Source: a bacterium
GTDB taxonomy: Bacteria; Hinthialibacterota; Hinthialibacteria; H5-UNCL2
Length of the DNA stretch: 64,000 nucleotides
NCBI GenBank assembly: GCA_015075175.1
Contig: JABTUV010000005.1
Coordinates: 186,001 to 250,000 of the forward strand
Direction of reading: 5' to 3'
Shown here: piece after piece, positions 43,328 through 52,072 of the stretch
Layout: every line of letters starts with the position of its first letter
Position numbering within the stretch: position 1 is the first letter of the stretch
Translations under genes and position numbers: made by a program
The notes under the pieces: generated by a model
The model's database searches: none
Told to the model about the DNA's origin: nothing
Seen by the model: only the letters and a program-made list of their open reading frames with translations

Positions 43328-44236
43328 GTGGGGGCGGTCGAGGTGATTGTTTGCCTCAACGGTGGGTTGATCCCCGAGGGGGAGGCGGTGCTGGGGGCGA
43401 CGCATCCCGGGCTATTGTTGGGCGCGGGAGTGTTCGAGACGCTGCGGGCGGTGTGGGGGGTGGGGTTTCTCTTGGAGCGGCATTACGCGCGGCTGGCGGC
43501 GGGGGCGGAGCGGATCGGAACGAGCGTCCCCTTCGGGTTGGAGGAGCTGGCCGAGTACGTTCGGCAGCTGGGGGAAGTCAACCGGTGCGAGGAGGGGCGG
43601 GTGCGGATCACGCTGGTGCGAGGGCGGGAAGGGGAGGGGGAGGCGCGGGCGGACTTCGTCATCCAAGTTTCGCCGTTGGGACCGCAACCGGCGGGTTGGC
43701 GGGCGACGTGCGCGGCTGCCGGAAGGGCGGCGCACAGTCCGCTGGCCGGCGTCAAGTCCACCAGTTACCTCGACTACCTGCTCCTGCGCGAGGGGGCGGT
43801 GCGGCAGGGCTTCCAGGAGGCGCTGCTGTTGGACGAACGCGGGCGGCTGGTGGAGGGGGCCGCCAGCAACGTGTTTCTGGTGCAACACGGGCGGATTGCA
43901 ACGCCCGAGGAGCGAACCGGCCTGTTGCCGGGCATCACGCGCGGGTTTCTCTTGGAGAACCTGGCCGGCTGGGGTTGGTCCGTGCGCGAGGCGACGTTGT
44001 CGCTGGCCGACCTGGAGGCGGCGGACGAAGTCTTCTGCAGCAACGCGGTAGTGGGGGTGATGCCGGTCAGCCACGTCGAAGGCAAGGCGCTGGGGAGTTT
44101 GTCGGCGGGTTCGATCTCGCGCCAGGTCGCGGCGGCGTATCGGCAGGCGCGGGAGGATTACGTGGAGGCGGCGCGTGGAGGGGAGGGGCGTCCGCCCTGT
44201 CAGGCCGGGGAGAGTAAGATCGTATGGGACGGATAG
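43328..44236 (+). CDS. pabC: Aminodeoxychorismate lyase (PabC-like, PLP fold-type IV)
   Basis: 302 aa by the GTG at 43328; GTG at 43340 (VIVCLNGGLIPEGEAVL) is an equal candidate. The PLP lysine is in LAGVKSTSYLDYLLLREGA, whose K-S-x-x-Y-L-x-x-L form is typical of PabC. The cofactor-pocket Glu is in LVEGAASNVFLVQHGR; LLPGITRGFLLE follows. PabC splits aminodeoxychorismate to p-aminobenzoate and pyruvate. Placement after pabB makes this the best PabC of the two class IV enzymes here. The last codons (IVWDG) lie inside a decamer repeat that also gives the stop. Confidence 0.82.
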   Translation: MGAVEVIVCLNGGLIPEGEAVLGATHPGLLLGAGVFETLRAVWGVGFLLERHYARLAAGAERIGTSVPFGLEELAEYVRQLGEVNRCEEGRVRITLVRGREGEGEARADFVIQVSPLGPQPAGWRATCAAAGRAAHSPLAGVKSTSYLDYLLLREGAVRQGFQEALLLDERGRLVEGAASNVFLVQHGRIATPEERTGLLPGITRGFLLENLAGWGWSVREATLSLADLEAADEVFCSNAVVGVMPVSHVEGKALGSLSAGSISRQVAAAYRQAREDYVEAARGGEGRPPCQAGESKIVWDG

Positions 44237-44262
44237 GGCGTATGGGACGTATGGGACGCGAG
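44223..44262 (+). repeat. Decamer repeat (family F) at the pabC end
   Basis: TATGGGACGGATAGGGCGTA then TGGGACGTATGGGACG. It supplies the last codons and TAG stop of pabC. Confidence 0.8.
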
Positions 44263-44277
44263 GAGAGAGGATGATTC

Positions 44278-44604
44278 ATGAACAAGGTTGGACGTAAGAC
44301 CCGCCGTGACGCAGACATGAGAAACGAGTACGATTTCAGCGGCGGGGAGCGCGGAAGATACGCCAAAGCCCTGGAAAGGGGTTACACCATGACCATTCGC
44401 AATCCGGACGGCTCTACGACCGTGAAAAAGGTGAAACCACCCCAGGGCGCGGTAGTCCTGGAGCCGGACGTACGCGCGTATTTTCCCGATTCGGAATCGG
44501 TGAACCGAGCTCTGCGATCCCTGATAACGCTCATCCCCGCGCCGCGCAAGGCCCGAACGCGCGGAAAAACATCCGGGAGTCCCGCGCGTCCGTCTTCGCG
44601 ATAG
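44278..44604 (+). CDS. Small antitoxin-like protein
   Basis: 108 aa. MRNEYDFSGGERGRYAKALE, with GAVVLEPDVRAYFPDSESVN and RALRSLI, follows the pattern of small proteins annotated as antitoxins or CopG-like partners (the acidic F-P-D-S-E-S-V-N-x-A-L-R motif). An insert of about 25 residues (TMTIRNPDGSTTVKKVKPPQ) lies between the two motifs. No toxin gene is adjacent. A GAGAGAGG ribosome site precedes ATG 44278; ATG 44317 at the motif is an alternative. Confidence 0.5.
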   Translation: MNKVGRKTRRDADMRNEYDFSGGERGRYAKALERGYTMTIRNPDGSTTVKKVKPPQGAVVLEPDVRAYFPDSESVNRALRSLITLIPAPRKARTRGKTSGSPARPSSR

Positions 44605-44621
44605 GCGCGGCAGCGGGGGCG

Positions 44622-44695
44622 GAGACAGGCACCCATGGGCGCAGCTGGATGGGAGCCGGAATGGCGGATGCCGGCGCCCATGGGTGGCTGTCCCG
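44622..44695. repeat. Family D palindrome (D6)
   Basis: Left arm GAGACAGGCACCCATGGGCG, right arm GCGCCCATGGGTGGCTGTCC, loop about 30 bases. It ends 17 bases from the stop of the GH172 gene. The inner arm bases differ from other copies but still pair. Confidence 0.85.
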
Positions 44696-44711
44696 TCCCT
44701 GTCTCCGTCGC

Positions 44712-47021
44712 TTACGGGATGCGGGTCATGATGACGGCGTCCAGACCACAGAGGTAGCTCTGTGAGGCCTCGTTCTTGCCCAGGGCTTCGACCTTGAGGA
44801 CGTGCTGCTTGTCGGTCAGGTCGTAGGCGCCCAGGGGGACCACGATGCGGTCGGCGGTCTTGCTCCAGGTGTCGATGGGTTCACCCAGCTTGCGGCCGTT
44901 GAGATAGAACTGCACGACGCCGTAATCCCAGGATTTCACCAGACAGAGGTCGATGTTGTAGCGGCCCGGCTCCATGGGTTGGGGGAGGGCCAGTTCGGCC
45001 CAGTCGCCCGGATTGCGCAACCGGATGAGGCGATGGGTTCCGCCCGAGGAGGGCGGGATGCTGCGCACGTTGTACTCTTGCGCAATCGAGCGCGCGCCCG
45101 CCGCCGGCTTCATGTCCTCGCCTTCGATGGCGTTGTCGGCGCGATAGGGGGTAGTCCAGTTGCCGATCCACTCGCTGGAGCGGCGGCTGTTGCCGTGCCA
45201 GGACCAGACGTCGAAGCCGTGAGGATTGAAGCGGCCGGGCGCGACGTACTGATAGTTCTGGTTCCAGGGATCGCGGGGAATTTGCTTGACGTAGTTGCCG
45301 TCCAGGAGCTGTTGCAGGGAGTCGGGATAGGCGCCCTTGTCCTTCTTGTAGGCCTGGATGGCCTTGGCGAGCGCCGCCACGTCGTCCTTGGCCTTCTGGA
45401 TCATGCCCGCGAAGAGCTTCTCCTCCTCGGCCAGGTACTCCCGGGTCCATTTTTCGTGGTCGTCGATGGGCATTTTGCGCAGCGAGATGCCATCCAGGGC
45501 CAGGTTGTAGCCCCGGTCGTTGGTGCGGGGATCAAAGCTCAGGATATGGCTGCCCACGCACTCGAAACGGAAGGTGTAGTCGCCCGCGGCCAGCTTGTGG
45601 ATCCCCAGCTTCTTCTCCCGCCAGGTGCCGTAGATTTCGTTCTCGGGATAGTTTTCCTTCCAGGCCAGCCAGGGGTCGAAGAAGTCCAGGCTGGCGTCCA
45701 GGATGATGGGCTCGGCCAACGAGCCGCCGGAGAGCGAGACCTTCCAGATGCCGCGGTCTTTGAAGAGGGACTGGTAGACGCTGATGGAGTAACGTCCCGG
45801 ATTGTCGATCCGGCAGGGAACTTCCAGCCAGGAGCCGACTTTGGTGTTGGCCATGAACATGTGCTCTTTCTTGTTGCAGACGCGGTTACTGCGCTTGATG
45901 GGGGTACAACCCTCCGAGGCGCGCAATTTGCCGGCCTCGGCCAAGTCGGCGGTCTCCAGAAAGACTTCGGGCATGATGCGTTCGGACGCGGGCGCCAAGG
46001 CCGGCCAGGACTGACACACGCCCTTCTGATACCAGAAGGCGACGGAGGACCAGAAGTCGGGCCGGAACTTGAAATCATGGCTGATCATGCGGCCGGTGGC
46101 GGGATCGCGATAGGCCAGGAAGCTCCTGCGCTCGACCTCGACCTTGAGCGACTTCTGGAAGGTGATGGGTTCATGCAGATGCCAGCGATACATGGTGACG
46201 CGGCAGTCCTCAGCGTTAGGCTCCTTGATGGTGACGCCGGCGTTGAAGTTAGTGAAGGTGCGCAGGTTCCAGGCGTCGGTGAAGTAATCCTCCGTGCCCG
46301 TGCCCACGAGGCTGGGCTCCTCCTCGCCATCGATGTAGTAGCGGTCGTCGGCCTCGCCGAACCAGCTTTCAAAGGTGTTCTGCGAGGAGAGGACGACCCC
46401 GACCATCTGGCCCTGGCCGGTGATGTCGGCGACGGTGTAGGGACGGAAGCGGGGCGGAGGCGCGGCTTCCTGGTAGTAGCGGGCGTGGAAGTAGAGCGTG
46501 TCGTCGGGCAGGCTGTCGAACTTCTGCCAGCTGACCTGGCAGTAGACGGTGAGGCGTCCGTAGCCCTGATGCTCCAGTTCGAGCCGGGCTTTCTTCTTAA
46601 AGGGCATGCGCCAGAAGCAGTTGAGGGCGCGGCCGTAGGAGGTGACCTCGATGGGCAGCGTGGAGACGTTGGCCTTCATGCCGTTGCCGGCGCAGAAGAA
46701 GTCGCCGATGGGGGCCTCGACGGAGGGGATCTCCGAGTCGTCCCAGTACCAGCGCATGACGAGGGTGCGGGGATAGCGGCGGTCGTCGCCCATGATGGTG
46801 AACCAGATGCGGCGGACTTCGCCGGGGCCTTCCAGTTCGCAGAAGGTCAGTTTCTGGCCGCCCATGATGTGGTAGGCGTCGGCGTTGGACTCGGGGTCGT
46901 AGAGGCCGGTGGAAAAGCGCATGGAGCGGCCCGGCTGGGGGCGCGTGACTTCTTCGAGAAGAGTAGCGAAACCGGACGCCATCAAAAAGGTGGCCAGCGT
47001 CGAGAGAAAGAGCGTACGCAT
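44712..47021 (-). CDS. Secreted GH172 (DUF2961) protein with an inserted pseudopilin GspG-like domain
   Basis: The start is ATG 47021 (MRTLFLSTLATFLMASGFAT, signal peptide) behind GGAGG. Residues 20-370 are the DUF2961 core: TRPQPGRSMRFSTGLYDPES, FCELEGPGEVRRIWFTIMGD and the hallmark SLVGTGTEDYFTDAWNL near residue 240. Known GH172 enzymes act on D-arabinofuranosyl or D-fructofuranosyl linkages. Residues about 400-500 are a beta domain. Residues about 530-620 are an insert that reads as the C-terminal domain of type II secretion major pseudopilins: AKAIQAYKKDKGAYPDSLQQ, YVKQIPRDPWNQNYQYVAPG and a late IGNW. A carbohydrate-binding-like end follows (RYNIDLCLVKSWDYGVVQFY). Both halves are clear; the combination is odd. 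Confidence 0.8.
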   Translation of the reverse strand: MRTLFLSTLATFLMASGFATLLEEVTRPQPGRSMRFSTGLYDPESNADAYHIMGGQKLTFCELEGPGEVRRIWFTIMGDDRRYPRTLVMRWYWDDSEIPSVEAPIGDFFCAGNGMKANVSTLPIEVTSYGRALNCFWRMPFKKKARLELEHQGYGRLTVYCQVSWQKFDSLPDDTLYFHARYYQEAAPPPRFRPYTVADITGQGQMVGVVLSSQNTFESWFGEADDRYYIDGEEEPSLVGTGTEDYFTDAWNLRTFTNFNAGVTIKEPNAEDCRVTMYRWHLHEPITFQKSLKVEVERRSFLAYRDPATGRMISHDFKFRPDFWSSVAFWYQKGVCQSWPALAPASERIMPEVFLETADLAEAGKLRASEGCTPIKRSNRVCNKKEHMFMANTKVGSWLEVPCRIDNPGRYSISVYQSLFKDRGIWKVSLSGGSLAEPIILDASLDFFDPWLAWKENYPENEIYGTWREKKLGIHKLAAGDYTFRFECVGSHILSFDPRTNDRGYNLALDGISLRKMPIDDHEKWTREYLAEEEKLFAGMIQKAKDDVAALAKAIQAYKKDKGAYPDSLQQLLDGNYVKQIPRDPWNQNYQYVAPGRFNPHGFDVWSWHGNSRRSSEWIGNWTTPYRADNAIEGEDMKPAAGARSIAQEYNVRSIPPSSGGTHRLIRLRNPGDWAELALPQPMEPGRYNIDLCLVKSWDYGVVQFYLNGRKLGEPIDTWSKTADRIVVPLGAYDLTDKQHVLKVEALGKNEASQSYLCGLDAVIMTRIP

Positions 47022-47126
47022 GAGGGAACCTCCGCAGGGGATGGGATGTCGTGGCAGGGGCATCCTGCCCGTGCTGGGATTATGGACAAGCGGGGCGGGG
47101 ATGCAAGGGGAATTGGCGGGGGGGCG

Positions 47127-47165
47127 CCCCCTCACCCTGGCCCTCTCCCCGAGGGAGAGGGGAGG
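47127..47165. repeat. Widespread intergenic repeat (LTLALSPRERG type)
   Basis: CCCTCACCCTGGCCCTCTCC then CCGAGGGAGAGGGGAGGGAG, an imperfect palindrome seen in many unrelated genomes, between two minus-strand genes. Confidence 0.75.
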
Positions 47166-47187
47166 GAGGTTAAAGCAGCCCAGGATT

Positions 47188-49684
47188 TCAAAGCGGCCGT
47201 TTTGGACGAGCAGGGAGGGCGACAGAGGTCGCCGGGCAGCACGTCGGCGTGCTTGCCGTTGACGGTCGCGCCGGCGAGCGGACGGCCGTCGCCGGAGCGC
47301 AGCCGCAGCAGCATGATGGCCGTCGGCTCAACGGCCAACCAGCTTCTTCAAGCGCAAGCTGGACGGCCAGCGAAGTTTCCATCCTTGCCGACCTTGGCGT
47401 GCAAGTCGACAGTTCCGCCAGAGATTCGTGCCCATCTCGGAAACGCCCATGGTTGCGCCGGGTCGCAGCCAGGCGCAGGGGATGGCGGAGAGCAACCAGA
47501 GGGCCTCAGGAGCGGCGCCGGCGCCAGCCCGTTCGTGGACGAACATGGCGCGCAGGGCCAGCCAGCGCTCGCCCTCGCCGAAGGGGAGCCTGGCTGGGCG
47601 CGCCGTCCAGCGACTCGACGCCCACCCGCCAGTCGTGATGCACGACCGCCGCGAGATTGTTGAACAACCACTCAAAGAAGCGCGGCAGGTCGTCACGCGC
47701 CAGGAAGAGATGGCTGCCGATGGGCCACATGGTTTCGTACTCGACGTAATGCCGCCAGAGAAAATGGCGCTCCGCCTGCCGATCGTTGACGTCCGGCAGG
47801 GTTGGCGTCGGCGATCTGCATACCTGGCCGGGTAAGATTGAAGTACGGCCCCTCTCCCGAGACATGCCCACGCCTCCAGGAAAGCCAGGGCGTTTTCGAC
47901 CAGAGGATCGAAGGCATCAGAAGGCGCCCCAGGCGCCGCGCGCAGAGGGACCGTACCCGGTGTAGGTCCAGTCGATCTTCCGCCAGTCGAGTTCCTCGAT
48001 CATGCCACGGGGAGTAGGGCTGCTGGGAGCCGTCAGGCATGGGCACGGGTTGCGCCCGCTGCGAGGCGGCGGCATAGGCCGCGTGCAGGCAGGCGCGGTA
48101 GTCTTCCAGCTCCTGCTCCAGTTCGGCCGCGCGGGGATGGCCGATCTCACGGCACACTCGGACCACCTCCGCCATGCCGTAAATGCAATACACGTCGTTA
48201 AAGATGGTGCTGCCCGCGAGCCAGTCGTGGGCCGAGGCGGCGGGCAGCAGTCCCCAATGGGGACCTTGCGGCCGTTTTCCTCGCGCATGGTGCGACGCCG
48301 CTGCACGGTGATCCAATCAAGCCGTCCAGCATGGTCGTCAGGGGGGAGTGCGGTTCGTGGTGAAGCCAGGCGTCGTCGCGGGTGATGCGATAGTGGCGGG
48401 CCAGCGCCCACAGGCCCATGCCGTGCGAGAGGAGCAGGGGATTGGCGGTCCAGCCGCCGAAGTTGCCGAGGAAGCCGGGATGCTCGGCGAAGCCTTCGCC
48501 GGCCAGCACGTCGCCGCGGCCCATGCGCGCGCGGTTAAGCCCTCCCACGTCGGCGGTACGACTGTGGATGAAGCCGGAGAGCACGTCGCGGTCCAAACCG
48601 ACCAGGCCGCGCAGCGTGAAGGCGGGCAGGGCCTTGGCGGCGTTGCAGGGCCAGTAGTTCTCGTAGTTGTTGGGACTGGTCTTGTACATCCAGAGGCCGG
48701 GATGGTGGCGCCAGGCGACCTGCTGCGCCATTTGGGCGGGGACGGCGGCCAGGTAGTCGTTGATCCAGGGATCGGGGGTGGTGATGCGGCCCGGGCCGTC
48801 GATGAGGCGTTTCCAGTAGGTTTCGACTTTGCGCTGCATGGAAGTGGGGTTGATTTCCAGGAGCGCCTGGGCGCGGGGGAGTTCCAGCCAGCCGTAGGGC
48901 AAGACGAGGCGGGCCTGGGCCGTTTCGCCCGCCGCCAGCGAGACTTCCCACTCGAGCACGCGCTGGGCGGGGGTCGTGTCGGCGACAGGCGAGGCGATTT
49001 CTTCGTGCCAGGAGAGCGTCCCCTTTTGGGCGCGGGGAAGGCGTAGCGCACGCGGCCGTGGTGGATGCCGAAGGGCGGCTGCCAGGCGTGCTCGACGGCC
49101 GGCGCCAATTCGTGCAGCTGGGCGCGCAGTAGAAGTGGACGCGCGCCAGGGTTCGAAATGCAGCCAGAGATGGGCGACGCGCGGCTCTTTTGATTGGTTC
49201 TTGACCGAGAAGAGCACGTGCGTGACCAGCACGTCGTCGGGCCAGGGGTGCGGCGTCCTCCATCTCGCGTCCGAGGAGATGCGCGAAGCCGTCTCCCTCA
49301 GACGAGGTCGCCGTCGCGGGTTTCGACCGTGGGGATGGGCAGCCGGCCATCCAAGAGGCGGCGCGACAGGTCAGGATGGTTGGTTCCCTGCCGGTCGAGG
49401 ATGCGCATACGGGAACGCCAGAAGCCCACGGTAAGGTGGAGGCCGTTGTCGCCCAGCGGAGCCAGTTCCTCCACCATGACAGGAATATCGCGCACGGCGA
49501 TGGGTCCGCAGACAGAGGCGCCGTTCCAGAGGACGGCGGTCTGGAAGTTGTAGCCGGGGACGCCCACGTGCTGGACGGGTCGGACCATGGGCTTCCAGGC
49601 GGCCTTGGCCTGTTCAAAGGTCCATTCGGCGGGCAGGAGGCCGGCGCCGAGGGCGGCGATCCAAATGGGGGTGAGGTAACGCAT
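47188..49684 (-). pseudogene. Large secreted glycosidase-like protein with many frameshifts
   Basis: The start at 49684 gives a signal peptide (MRYLTPIWIAALGAGLLPAE). Pieces then appear in changing frames: 49298-49684; DGFAHLLGREMEDA (about 49270); VLVTHVLFSVKNQSKEPRVA (49230-49150); a long clean block 49100-48330; IFNDVYCIYGMAEVVRVCRE (about 48200-48100); HYVEYETMWPIGSHLFLARD (about 47740-47660); ALRAMFVHERAG and a beta-sandwich end LRLRSGDGRPLAGATVNGKH (about 47260). The clean block is an all-helical (alpha/alpha)6-like region (PWINDYLAAVPAQMAQQVAW, YENYWPCNAAKALPAFTLRG). An alpha-L-rhamnosidase-like fold is possible. Coherent protein across every break suggests errors, not decay. Confidence 0.5.
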
Positions 49685-50215
49685 GACGAAGGCTCCTGAG
49701 TCGAGGTCAGGGCGGGAAGATAGACGAGGGAAGGCGGCCTGTCCATGCCCAAGGGCGCGGGGTAGTCGCCGTGCCTCTCGATACGGCCCCGAAGATAGAT
49801 TTCTCTTCTCATGGGGATGCGACGGCGGGGCCTACTCGAGGACACGGCTTGGGTTTTATACATCAAAGGGGCCTCTGCGGACACGGCTTGGTTTACATGG
49901 GTGTCAAGTCGCCGTGCCTCTCGATACGGCCCCGAAGGTAGATTTCTCTTCTCATGGGGGTGCGACGGCGGGGCCTACTCGAGGACACGGCTTGGGTTTT
50001 ACACATCAAAGGGGCCTACTGGTGGACACGGCTCTGTTTTGCGTGTATCGACAATTGAGGAAGCGGCTTGGTTTTGCTGCTGGGACCTATGAGACCTATG
50101 AGACCTACCTAGGTCCCATTGCCTCGCCCTGCAAGCGCGCAAGGGTCTCGACTTGCGGCGGGCGGCGGGTTACGATCCGCCCATCGAGTCGCATCTTCCA
50201 GGCAAGGAAAGAGGC
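49685..50215 (+). repeat. Duplicated family A element (A6) and family F copy between divergent genes
   Basis: A 143-base stretch (49768-49910, GCCGTGCCTCTCGATACGGC at its start) is repeated next to itself from 49911 with few changes. The hairpin tip here is CGGCCCCG/CGGGGCC, different from other copies but paired. Decayed ends (GTGGACACGGCTCTGTTTTG, GAGGAAGCGGCTTGGTTTTG) follow to 50080. Then a family F copy, TGGGACCTATGAGACCTATG (50086-50105). No gene was seen. Confidence 0.85.
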
Positions 50216-51186
50216 ATGGAGCGGACGCTGGTGACGGGGCGGGGCTTTATCGGCAGCCACCTGGTGGAGGCGCGTGGCGCGCGCGCGGGCGGCGGGTGCG
50301 CGCCATGGTGCACTACAACTCGCGCAACAGCTGGGGCTGGCTGGAAGGCTCCAGCGTTCTTTCTCAAATCGAAGTCGTAGCCGGCGACGTGCGCGACTAC
50401 GATTCGGTCGCCGCAGGCATGAAGGATTGCCGCGAGGTCTTCCACCTGGCAGCGCTCATCGGCATTCCGTATTCTTACGAGTCGCCGCTGGGCTACGTGC
50501 GGACCAACGTGGAGGGACGTGCCACGTCTTGTCGGCAGCGCACGCGCTGGGGCTGAGAGGGTGGTGGTGACGTCCACGAGCAGAAGTGTACAGGACGGCG
50601 GAGAGCGTGCCCTGAGGGAAACGCACCCGCTCTCAGCGCAGTCGCCCTACGCGGCCAGCAAGATCGGGGGGACCAGCTGGCGCTGGCGTTTCATCGCTCG
50701 TTCGGGCTGCCGGTGTACGTAGTGCGTCCGTTCAACGTTTACAGCCCCAGGCAGTCGGCGCGGGCCGTGATCCCCACCATGCTGGCGCAGATGGTCGCGG
50801 GGCGAAGGACGCTCTCGCTGGGCAACCTGTCGCCGCGGCGCGATTTCACCTTCGTGCGCGACACGGTGGAGGGCTTTCTGGCCATTGCCGAGAGTCCCGA
50901 GCTGTGCGGGCGCGTGACGCATATTTGCAGCGGGAAGGAAATCTCGGTGGGGGAGCTGGCGCAGTTGATCGGGGAGCTGTGCGGCGTCCCGATCGACATT
51001 CGCCGCGAGGCGGAGCGCGCGCGGCCCGAGGGCAGCGAGGTGGAGCGGCTGTGCGGCGATCCGGGGCTGATCTTCGCGCATACGTCGTGGCGGCCGCGCG
51101 TGCCGCTGCGCGAGGGACTGGCGGAGACGCTGGCGTGGATGAAAGAACACCGCGAGCTCTACAAGCCGGACTTTTACAGCAAGTGA
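50216..51186 (+). pseudogene. NAD-dependent sugar-nucleotide dehydratase/epimerase (LegB-like), several frameshifts
   Basis: Start 50216 behind AAGGAAAGAGG: ERTLVTGRGFIGSHLVEA, lacking one or two residues of the G-x-x-G-x-x-G loop. In the next frame RVRAMVHYNSRNSWGWLEGS, EVVAGDVRDYDSVAAGMKDC and HLAALIGIPYSYESPLGYVR are the hallmarks of the LegB-type branch of the extended SDR family, which dehydrates UDP-GlcNAc derivatives at C4/C6. Later SPYAASKIG holds the Y-x-x-x-K. From about 50713 the frame is clean to the end (YVVRPFNVYSPRQSARAVIP). At least three shifts lie in 50230-50700. The next gene is a sugar nucleotidyltransferase. Confidence 0.65.
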
Positions 51187-51195
51187 GGCGCAGGG

Positions 51196-51897
51196 ATGCA
51201 GGCGATACTCCTGGTGGGCGGCAAGGGAACGCGACTGCTTCCCTACACGGCGGTTTTTCCCAAGTCGCTCATGCCCATCGGCGATCTGCCGATCCTGGAG
51301 GTGGTGGTGCGACAGCTGCGGCGGGAGGGGTTCTCGCGCCTGGTCTTCGCCGTGGGACATCAGCACGAGATGTTCCGCGCGTTTTTCGGGGACGGGGGCA
51401 AGTGGGGGTTGTCGATCACGTACAGCCTGGAGGATGAGCCGCTGGGGACGGCGGGGCCGTTGCGGCTGATCCCGGAACTGGACGAGAATTTTCTCATGCT
51501 CAACGGAGACGTTCTGACCGACCTTTCGTTCGGCGAGCTGTATCGCCTGCACTGCGCGGGCGGGCATGCGGCGACCATCGCCACGGCGCGGCGCCAGGTG
51601 GCCATCGACTACGGCACGCTGGAGTTCGATGCGGCGTCGCGGCTTGTATCCTACCGAGAAAAGCCGGTGCTGGCGTATCACGTGAGCATGGGCGTATATG
51701 CGCTTTCGCGCTCGGTGGTGGAGCTGGTTCCCGAGAAGCGGCGGTTTGATTTTCCCGAGCTGGTCGCCGCGCTCCTCGCCGCCGGGCGGCGGGTGTACTG
51801 CCATCGCTACGACGGTTACTGGCGGGACATCGGGCGGGGGGAGGATTACGCGCGGGCGATCGAGGAGTTCGAGGAGATGAGGGAAAGGCTGGTGTAG
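51196..51897 (+). CDS. Sugar-1-phosphate nucleotidyltransferase
   Basis: 233 aa: MQAILLVGGKGTRLLPYTAV followed by PKSLMPIGDLPILEVVVRQL (G-G-x-G-T-R-L and P-K) and NFLMLNGDVLTDLSFGELY, the nucleotide- and metal-binding motifs of the NTP-transferase family. YRYDGYW-like HRYDGYWRDIGRGEDYARA ends the fold (W-x-D-I-G). It forms NDP-sugars; whether it uses GTP, CTP or UTP is not readable. It lies 9 bases after the dehydratase gene, so both probably serve one deoxysugar pathway. Confidence 0.8.
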   Translation: MQAILLVGGKGTRLLPYTAVFPKSLMPIGDLPILEVVVRQLRREGFSRLVFAVGHQHEMFRAFFGDGGKWGLSITYSLEDEPLGTAGPLRLIPELDENFLMLNGDVLTDLSFGELYRLHCAGGHAATIATARRQVAIDYGTLEFDAASRLVSYREKPVLAYHVSMGVYALSRSVVELVPEKRRFDFPELVAALLAAGRRVYCHRYDGYWRDIGRGEDYARAIEEFEEMRERLV

Positions 51898-51916
51898 GGC
51901 GAGCGGGCGCGTCCAT

Positions 51917-52015
51917 GCCGTCCTCTCGATACACGGCGCGAAGTTACATCTCGCATCGATGCACGCAGCTCGTCGGGCCGCTACTCGAGGACTCGGTTTT
52001 TCCTTTTTTCGGGAC
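51917..52015 (+). repeat. Family A hairpin repeat, long form (A7)
   Basis: GCCGTCCTCTCGATACACGG at the left, TCGGGCCGCTACTCGAGGAC at the right, then a T-rich tail. It comes 20 bases after the stop of the nucleotidyltransferase. Confidence 0.85.
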
Positions 52016-52072
52016 GCTCCATGCCAGTCGCGTTTTCAAAGCGGGCGCGCATTTGCGAAGCGGGTTGCGGGT

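Noticed and set aside
44802-47663. 953-codon open frame on the plus strand
   Set aside because: Antisense to the GH172 gene, whose protein has clear motifs and signal peptide.
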